From positions 40,208 through 58,520 of the forward strand of contig DDSN01000054.1 of the NCBI GenBank assembly GCA_002343395.1: DNA of 18,313 nt. Reading direction: 5' to 3'. The notes beneath the pieces were generated by a model that searched no databases, was not told where the DNA came from, and saw nothing but the letters and a program-made list of their open reading frames with translations. A program made the translations under genes and the position numbers. The first letter of the stretch is position 1. Each line of letters begins with the position of its first letter. Origin of the DNA: Hyphomonadaceae bacterium UBA2389 (lineage in GTDB: Bacteria > Pseudomonadota > Alphaproteobacteria > Caulobacterales > Aquidulcibacteraceae). Shown here piece by piece: positions 14,632 through 18,313 of this stretch.

Positions 14632-15582
14632 TTAGTCTCCAAGGAACGGCCGCAGCGTACGCCAGGCCGGCTCCAAGGCAAAGGCGAGCAGCACCGCGGC
14701 GCCGATGAGCGCATTGCGTTTGAACGCTTGGAGCGCGGTGTGGGGTCGTGCGTCGTCCACGCTGCGCAAGTTAAACCACATCATGACGCCGCTCGCCGAC
14801 AAAGTCGCAACGCCGGGAAGGCCCGCTCCTACGAATCCCATGGCGACGCCCCAGAATGCAAGCGCAAGCGCGTAAAACGCAGCGATCCAAACGAACCACC
14901 GGCCTCCAAACAAGCGCGCCGTCGAGCGCACGCCGATGAGCGCATCGTCCTCGCGATCCTGAAGCGCGTAGATCGTGTCGTAACCGATCGTCCAGGCGAT
15001 GCAGCCCGTATAGAGAGCCACCGCCTCGCTGGGGATGGCGGCATCCTGCGCGGCCGTTGCGCCGCCAACCAGCGCGCCCCACGAAAACACGATACCCAAC
15101 CAAGCCTGCGGCCACCAGGTGATGCGCTTCATCAGCGGGTAGAGCGCAACCAAGGGAATGGCGATCAAAGCGGTGATCTGCGCCAGGCGCGGAAGCATGA
15201 GCAAGGCGATCAAGCCGACGCCGCATTGCGCCAGCAGCCACGCCCACGCCGCCTTGAGCGACACCGCGCCCGAGGGCAGCGGCCGCAACCGCGTGCGCTC
15301 GACTTTCGCGTCGATGTCGCGATCCAGGATGTCATTGTACGTGCACCCTGCGCCGCGCATGGCGATCGCGCCAAACAGGAAGGCGAGCGCGAAACGCACG
15401 TCCTGCCCATAGAATCCGTAACCCGTGCGCGCGATCGCGAGCCCCATCAAGCACGGCAGAAGCAGCAGCTGCCAGCCAATCGGGCGATCGAGACGCGAGA
15501 GCTGCGCGTAGGGCTTCAAACCACGCGGCAACGCGTCGGTCCAATGGCGCGACAGCGCGTCGGCGGGTTTGTGATCGCTCAC
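14632..15582 (-). CDS. ubiA: 4-hydroxybenzoate polyprenyltransferase
   Basis: This 316-residue inner-membrane enzyme attaches the polyprenyl tail to 4-hydroxybenzoate in ubiquinone synthesis. LSRLDRPIGWQLLLLP (28-43) is the family start. Motif one is NDILDRDID (83-91) with Asp84, Asp87 and Asp91; motif two is YDTIYALQDREDD (201-213) with Asp202, Asp209 and Asp212. Both aspartate-rich sets that bind Mg2+-diphosphate are complete. LRPLPSGAVS (99-108) and several membrane helices agree. The length fits UbiA. A GTG start at 15582 lies 9 bases after the stop of the upstream membrane-protein gene; the next likely start is not evident. Other prenyltransferases (heme A or chlorophyll type) fit the motifs less well. 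Confidence 0.93.
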   Translation of the reverse strand: MSDHKPADALSRHWTDALPRGLKPYAQLSRLDRPIGWQLLLLPCLMGLAIARTGYGFYGQDVRFALAFLFGAIAMRGAGCTYNDILDRDIDAKVERTRLRPLPSGAVSLKAAWAWLLAQCGVGLIALLMLPRLAQITALIAIPLVALYPLMKRITWWPQAWLGIVFSWGALVGGATAAQDAAIPSEAVALYTGCIAWTIGYDTIYALQDREDDALIGVRSTARLFGGRWFVWIAAFYALALAFWGVAMGFVGAGLPGVATLSASGVMMWFNLRSVDDARPHTALQAFKRNALIGAAVLLAFALEPAWRTLRPFLGD

Positions 15583-15591
15583 GCCGCCGTC

Positions 15592-16206
15592 TTACGCCGC
15601 CGCTGGCGTCGTTGCGAACGCCTTCGCGCGCTGATCGGCGTCGGCCAGGAAGCGCGTGTACGCAGCCTTGTAGCGCATTTTCTCGGTCACGCGATCCCAG
15701 GTGCGCGAGAGCCACCAGAACACCGGGTAGGTGAGAAATCCGAACATCGCGCCAAGGAAGCCGGCGCCGACGTGGCCGCGATGATAGGCGAAGTGGCTGA
15801 TCAGATAGAAGATGAGCGCGACGACAAGGGCGAGCCCGGCCGCTTTCCAAAGTGGGCCGAAGAACGGTTTGCGCCCGAGATAGCGCCGCAGATTGCCTTC
15901 AAACGTATCGCGCTCGTCGCTGGAAAGGTTATAGAGCACGAGGTTCATCCAATCGGGGTCGCGCTTGAGGCGCCCGCGCACGATCGCCACGCGCTGCGTT
16001 TCGCGGACGCCAAGTTCGGTTTCCTCGAAGTCGTATTTCTTTTCCTTGCCGTCGGTGAGCCGCACGAACAGCCGCATGCGGTTGGTGATGTGCCCGGGCT
16101 CGGCGCGCAAGCGGCGTCCATCGTGGGTGTCGATAACGACCGTTTCCGAGGTGAGCTGCACCTCGATGACGTCCCCGCCCGTGATTTCAAGCGTCTGCGC
16201 GCTCAT
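15592..16206 (-). CDS. Conserved-looking membrane protein of unknown function
   Basis: A 204-residue protein I do not recognise. Residues 1-90 look beta-rich and soluble, with repeated short strands (ETVVIDTHDGRRLRAEP, MRLFVRLTDGKEKKYDFEE); residues about 120-142 and 147-166 are two hydrophobic segments; a basic/amphipathic helix and an Ala-rich tail follow. An inner-membrane protein with a cytoplasmic N-terminal domain is the simplest reading. GGAGGGG lies a few bases before the ATG at 16206 and decides the start. It is 9 bases upstream of ubiA and is probably the first gene of an operon with ubiA and the glycosylase. It starts divergently from rsmE, 102 bases away. Confidence 0.72.
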   Translation of the reverse strand: MSAQTLEITGGDVIEVQLTSETVVIDTHDGRRLRAEPGHITNRMRLFVRLTDGKEKKYDFEETELGVRETQRVAIVRGRLKRDPDWMNLVLYNLSSDERDTFEGNLRRYLGRKPFFGPLWKAAGLALVVALIFYLISHFAYHRGHVGAGFLGAMFGFLTYPVFWWLSRTWDRVTEKMRYKAAYTRFLADADQRAKAFATTPAAA

Positions 16207-16224
16207 GCGCCCCCTCCGGTTCAA

Positions 16225-16251
16225 GCGCCGGGAGAGAGCGCTCTCTGGCGC
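16225..16251. repeat. Palindrome between the divergent ubiA-operon and rsmE starts
   Basis: AGAGAGCGCTCTCT at 16233-16246 is a perfect 14-base palindrome. GCGCC (16225-16229) and GGCGC (16247-16251) extend it as an outer stem, with GGG (16230-16232) unpaired on one side. It lies in the 102-base gap between the unknown membrane-protein gene and rsmE, so it could be an operator for one or both divergent promoters. No T-tract is adjacent, which argues against a terminator. Confidence 0.45.
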
Positions 16252-16308
16252 CTGCGGTCAAGGGGCGCGGGGCTTGCATCGGCGCGCCCGGAGGGGCAGC
16301 ACATCGTC

Positions 16309-17082
16309 ATGTCCGACCCCCGTCTCTTGATTGATCAGCCACTTAGCGTCGGCGCGCGGATCACGCTTGACGAGGCGCAGGCGCGCCATGTCGGCACGGT
16401 CTTGCGGCTTGAGCCTGGGGAGAACCTCCGCGTGTTCAACGCGCGCGACGGTGAGTGGCGCGTGCGCCTCGCCGACAAGTCGAAGCGTGCGCTGAGCGTG
16501 GAGGTCGAAACCTTGTTGCGGCCAGCGCGCGAAACGCCGGACGTCGACTTGTTGTTCGCGCCGGTGAAGCGCCACGCAACCGATTTGATCGTGGAAAAGG
16601 CGTGCGAACTCGGCGTGCGCCGCCTTCGACCGGTGCTGACGCAGCGCACTATCGCCGAAACGGTTCGCTTGGACCGCTTGAACGCCATCGCCCGCGAAGC
16701 CGCGGAACAAACGGAGCGCTTCGACGCGCCGGAAATCCTAGCGCCGGTCTTGCTCGCCAAGGCGCTCGATGGGTGGGACCCCGCGCGCGCGCTACTTTAT
16801 GCCGACGAACGCGGCAGCGATGCGCAGGCGCCGTGGGGAGGAGAATCGGGCCGAGCTCCGCCGATCGCCGAGGCGCTCGCCGCTCTGCGAGGGCGCGCGG
16901 CGCTTGCAGTCCTGATCGGTCCGGAGGGCGGCTTCACCGCGGAGGAGCGAGGAATGCTTCGCGCGCTTGCGTTCGTGGTCCCGATTTCGCTCGGGCCGCG
17001 CATCTTGCGGGCGGAAACCGCCGTTATTGGCGCGCTGAGCGTGGTTCAGGCCCTCTGGGGCGATTGGCGCGCGGGTGCGTAA
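16309..17082 (+). CDS. rsmE: 16S rRNA (uracil1498-N3)-methyltransferase
   Basis: A 257-residue SPOUT-fold rRNA methyltransferase. The N-terminal PUA-like domain has [18 protein letters not shown] (27-44); the middle contains [24 protein letters not shown] in pieces across 80-103, a reliable RsmE landmark, and AAEQTERF (131-138). The C-terminal trefoil knot that binds SAM has [12 protein letters not shown] (202-213) and [11 protein letters not shown] (228-238). The family length is about 245 residues, so it is complete. The ATG at 16309 has GGAGG about 14 bases upstream, rather far. gshA follows after 65 bases on the same strand, an arrangement common in alphaproteobacteria. Confidence 0.93.
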   Translation: MSDPRLLIDQPLSVGARITLDEAQARHVGTVLRLEPGENLRVFNARDGEWRVRLADKSKRALSVEVETLLRPARETPDVDLLFAPVKRHATDLIVEKACELGVRRLRPVLTQRTIAETVRLDRLNAIAREAAEQTERFDAPEILAPVLLAKALDGWDPARALLYADERGSDAQAPWGGESGRAPPIAEALAALRGRAALAVLIGPEGGFTAEERGMLRALAFVVPISLGPRILRAETAVIGALSVVQALWGDWRAGA

Positions 17083-17147
17083 CCGCTTGCGGGGCGCATG
17101 CGGAAGCGCCACATGGGGCGGAACGGACCGGAGGGACGCGGTTGACC

Positions 17148-18313
17148 ATGGCAAAAGAGCACGCGCCGGTCCTGACCGGATTTCGCGATCTTGTGGCGCA
17201 CCTTGAAAGCGGCGCTAAGCCGGATCGCACCTCTTGGCGTGTCGGCACGGAGCACGAGAAGTTCGCGTTCTACGCGGATACGCTCGCGCCGGTGCCGTAT
17301 GAGGGCGAGCGCGGCATCGGCGCGCTGCTCCAGGGGTTGGCGGACACGTTCGGCTGGCAGCCGATCCATGAAGGCGACAACATCATCGCGCTCAAGCAAG
17401 GCAGCGCCTCGATCACCCTGGAGCCGGGCGGTCAGTTCGAACTTTCCGGCGCCCCGCTCGAGCACATGCACCAAACCTGCTCGGAAACGGGGACCCATCT
17501 TGCGCAGCTGCGCAAGGTCGCCGGCGACTTGGGGATCAAGTTTCTGGGCCTCGGGTTCTCGCCCAAATGGTCGCTCGAAGATACGCCGATCATGCCCAAG
17601 GGCCGCTATCAGATCATGCGGAACTACATGGCCAAGGTCGGTCGGCTCGGGCGTCAGATGATGTTCCGTTCCTGCACCGTTCAGGCCAACTTGGACTTCG
17701 CGTCGGAAGCCGACATGGTGAAGAAGTTTCGTGTCGCGTTGGCGCTTCAGCCGATCGCTACGGCGCTGTTTGCGAACTCGCCCTTCGCGGAAGGGCGGCT
17801 CAACGGGTTCCTGTCCTATCGCGCGCATGTCTGGAGCGACACCGATCCCGACCGAACGGGCATGCTGCCGTTCGTGTTCGAGGACGGCATGGGCTTTGAG
17901 CGTTACGCACGCTACGCGCTCGATGTACCGATGTATTTCGTTTATCGCGATGGGCGCTACATCGACGCGTCGGGCCAAAGTTTCCGCGCCTTCATGGACG
18001 GCAAGTTGCCGGCCTTGCCGGGCGAACGTCCCACCGAGAAGGACTGGGAAGATCATCTGACGACGATCTTTCCGGAGGTCCGACTGAAGACCTATCTGGA
18101 GATGCGCGGCGCTGACGCCGGGCCGTGGTCGCGCCTCTGTGCATTGCCGGCGTTCTGGGCCGGCATTCTCTATTGTGACGCCGCGCTCGAAGCTGCGTGG
18201 AGCCTGGTGAAGAGCTGGACGGCTGAGGAACGCGAAGCTCTGCGCCGCGCCGTGCCCGTGTTGGGCTTGCGCGCGCCGATCAAGGGCGTCAGCGCGCGCG
18301 ACATCGCCCAAGC
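17148..18313 (+). CDS. gshA: Glutamate-cysteine ligase (plant/alphaproteobacterial type), cut by window edge
   Basis: GshA joins glutamate and cysteine with ATP, the first step of glutathione synthesis in the cytoplasm. 388 codons are inside the window; the family is about 450 residues, so roughly the last 15% is missing. Landmarks are [12 protein letters not shown] near residue 30 (the glutamate-binding start of the family), [14 protein letters not shown] (about 88-101), [13 protein letters not shown], and [20 protein letters not shown]. This is the plant-like class, distinct from the gamma-proteobacterial GshA. The ATG at 17148 is used; the in-frame TTG at 17142 lies closer to GGAGGG (17130-17135) and may be the true start. 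The minus-strand 421-codon open frame over 17046-18311 is a shadow of this gene. Confidence 0.92.
   Translation, partial: MAKEHAPVLTGFRDLVAHLESGAKPDRTSWRVGTEHEKFAFYADTLAPVPYEGERGIGALLQGLADTFGWQPIHEGDNIIALKQGSASITLEPGGQFELSGAPLEHMHQTCSETGTHLAQLRKVAGDLGIKFLGLGFSPKWSLEDTPIMPKGRYQIMRNYMAKVGRLGRQMMFRSCTVQANLDFASEADMVKKFRVALALQPIATALFANSPFAEGRLNGFLSYRAHVWSDTDPDRTGMLPFVFEDGMGFERYARYALDVPMYFVYRDGRYIDASGQSFRAFMDGKLPALPGERPTEKDWEDHLTTIFPEVRLKTYLEMRGADAGPWSRLCALPAFWAGILYCDAALEAAWSLVKSWTAEEREALRRAVPVLGLRAPIKGVSARDIAQ

Noticed and set aside
14728..16308. Long plus-strand open frame upstream of and continuous with rsmE
   Set aside because: It is antisense to ubiA and the unknown membrane protein, which have clear motifs or ribosome sites. 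Only the part from the ATG at 16309 shows RsmE features.
17046..18311. Minus-strand open frame of 421 codons
   Set aside because: It lies wholly opposite gshA, whose translation matches a known enzyme family; the antisense product is Arg/Gly/Ala-rich with no recognisable motif.
1..18313. Search for tRNA, rRNA, CRISPR repeats, IS ends, integrases or phage genes
   Set aside because: No regularly spaced repeats, no terminal inverted repeats with target duplications, no transposase or integrase motifs, and no RNA gene pattern were visible by eye.

Overview
The window is GC-rich DNA from an alphaproteobacterium, and I suspect a relative of Caulobacterales/Hyphomonadaceae. Three things point that way. 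The run pmbA, inositol-monophosphatase-like gene, DUF4170, lipid A-type exporter, DUF374 acyltransferase and Kdo transferase is a typical alphaproteobacterial arrangement. DUF4170 is essentially an alphaproteobacterial family. rsmE is followed by a plant/alphaproteobacterial-type glutamate-cysteine ligase. There are about 21 probable genes, no RNA gene, and no recognisable IS element, phage gene or CRISPR array. Both ends cut through genes: a Kdo transferase on the left and gshA on the right.

Bases 1-5967 (mostly minus strand) form an envelope / lipid A block. Read in the direction of transcription it holds pmbA (TldE-like), a CysQ/IMPase-family phosphatase, a DUF4170 protein, an MsbA-like ABC exporter, then a DUF374 acyltransferase and the start of waaA. 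Most junctions overlap or nearly touch, and several starts are GTG or TTG set inside the previous stop, so translation is probably coupled. A plus-strand dual-specificity-type phosphatase sits between the exporter and the acyltransferase and splits the run into two units.

Bases 6088-9527 are a mixed region. A 474-residue RelA/SpoT-domain protein lies in visibly AT-richer DNA, keeps the metal-binding acidic residues and has unusual nucleotide-binding positions. Then come a MAPEG membrane protein, a doubtful small membrane ORF, a four-cysteine lipoprotein, and an ETFB-lysine-methyltransferase-like gene preceded by a tiny overlapping ORF with a good ribosome binding site.

Bases 9573-13230 hold a divergent glycosyltransferase pair: a GT-C membrane enzyme on the minus strand, and a polyprenyl-phosphate sugar synthase fused to a GtrA domain on the plus strand. 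Downstream on the plus strand are a cysteine-containing Crp/Fnr regulator and a DUF2892 membrane protein.

Bases 13236-16206 (minus) hold, in transcription order, an unknown two-helix membrane protein, ubiA (ubiquinone synthesis), an AlkA-like DNA glycosylase and an ArsR-type regulator with a perfect 20-base palindrome over its predicted promoter. Divergent from this block, rsmE and gshA run to the right edge. The strongest leads for something undescribed are the RelA/SpoT-domain gene, the coupled small ORF before the methyltransferase, and the redox-looking Crp/DUF2892 pair.
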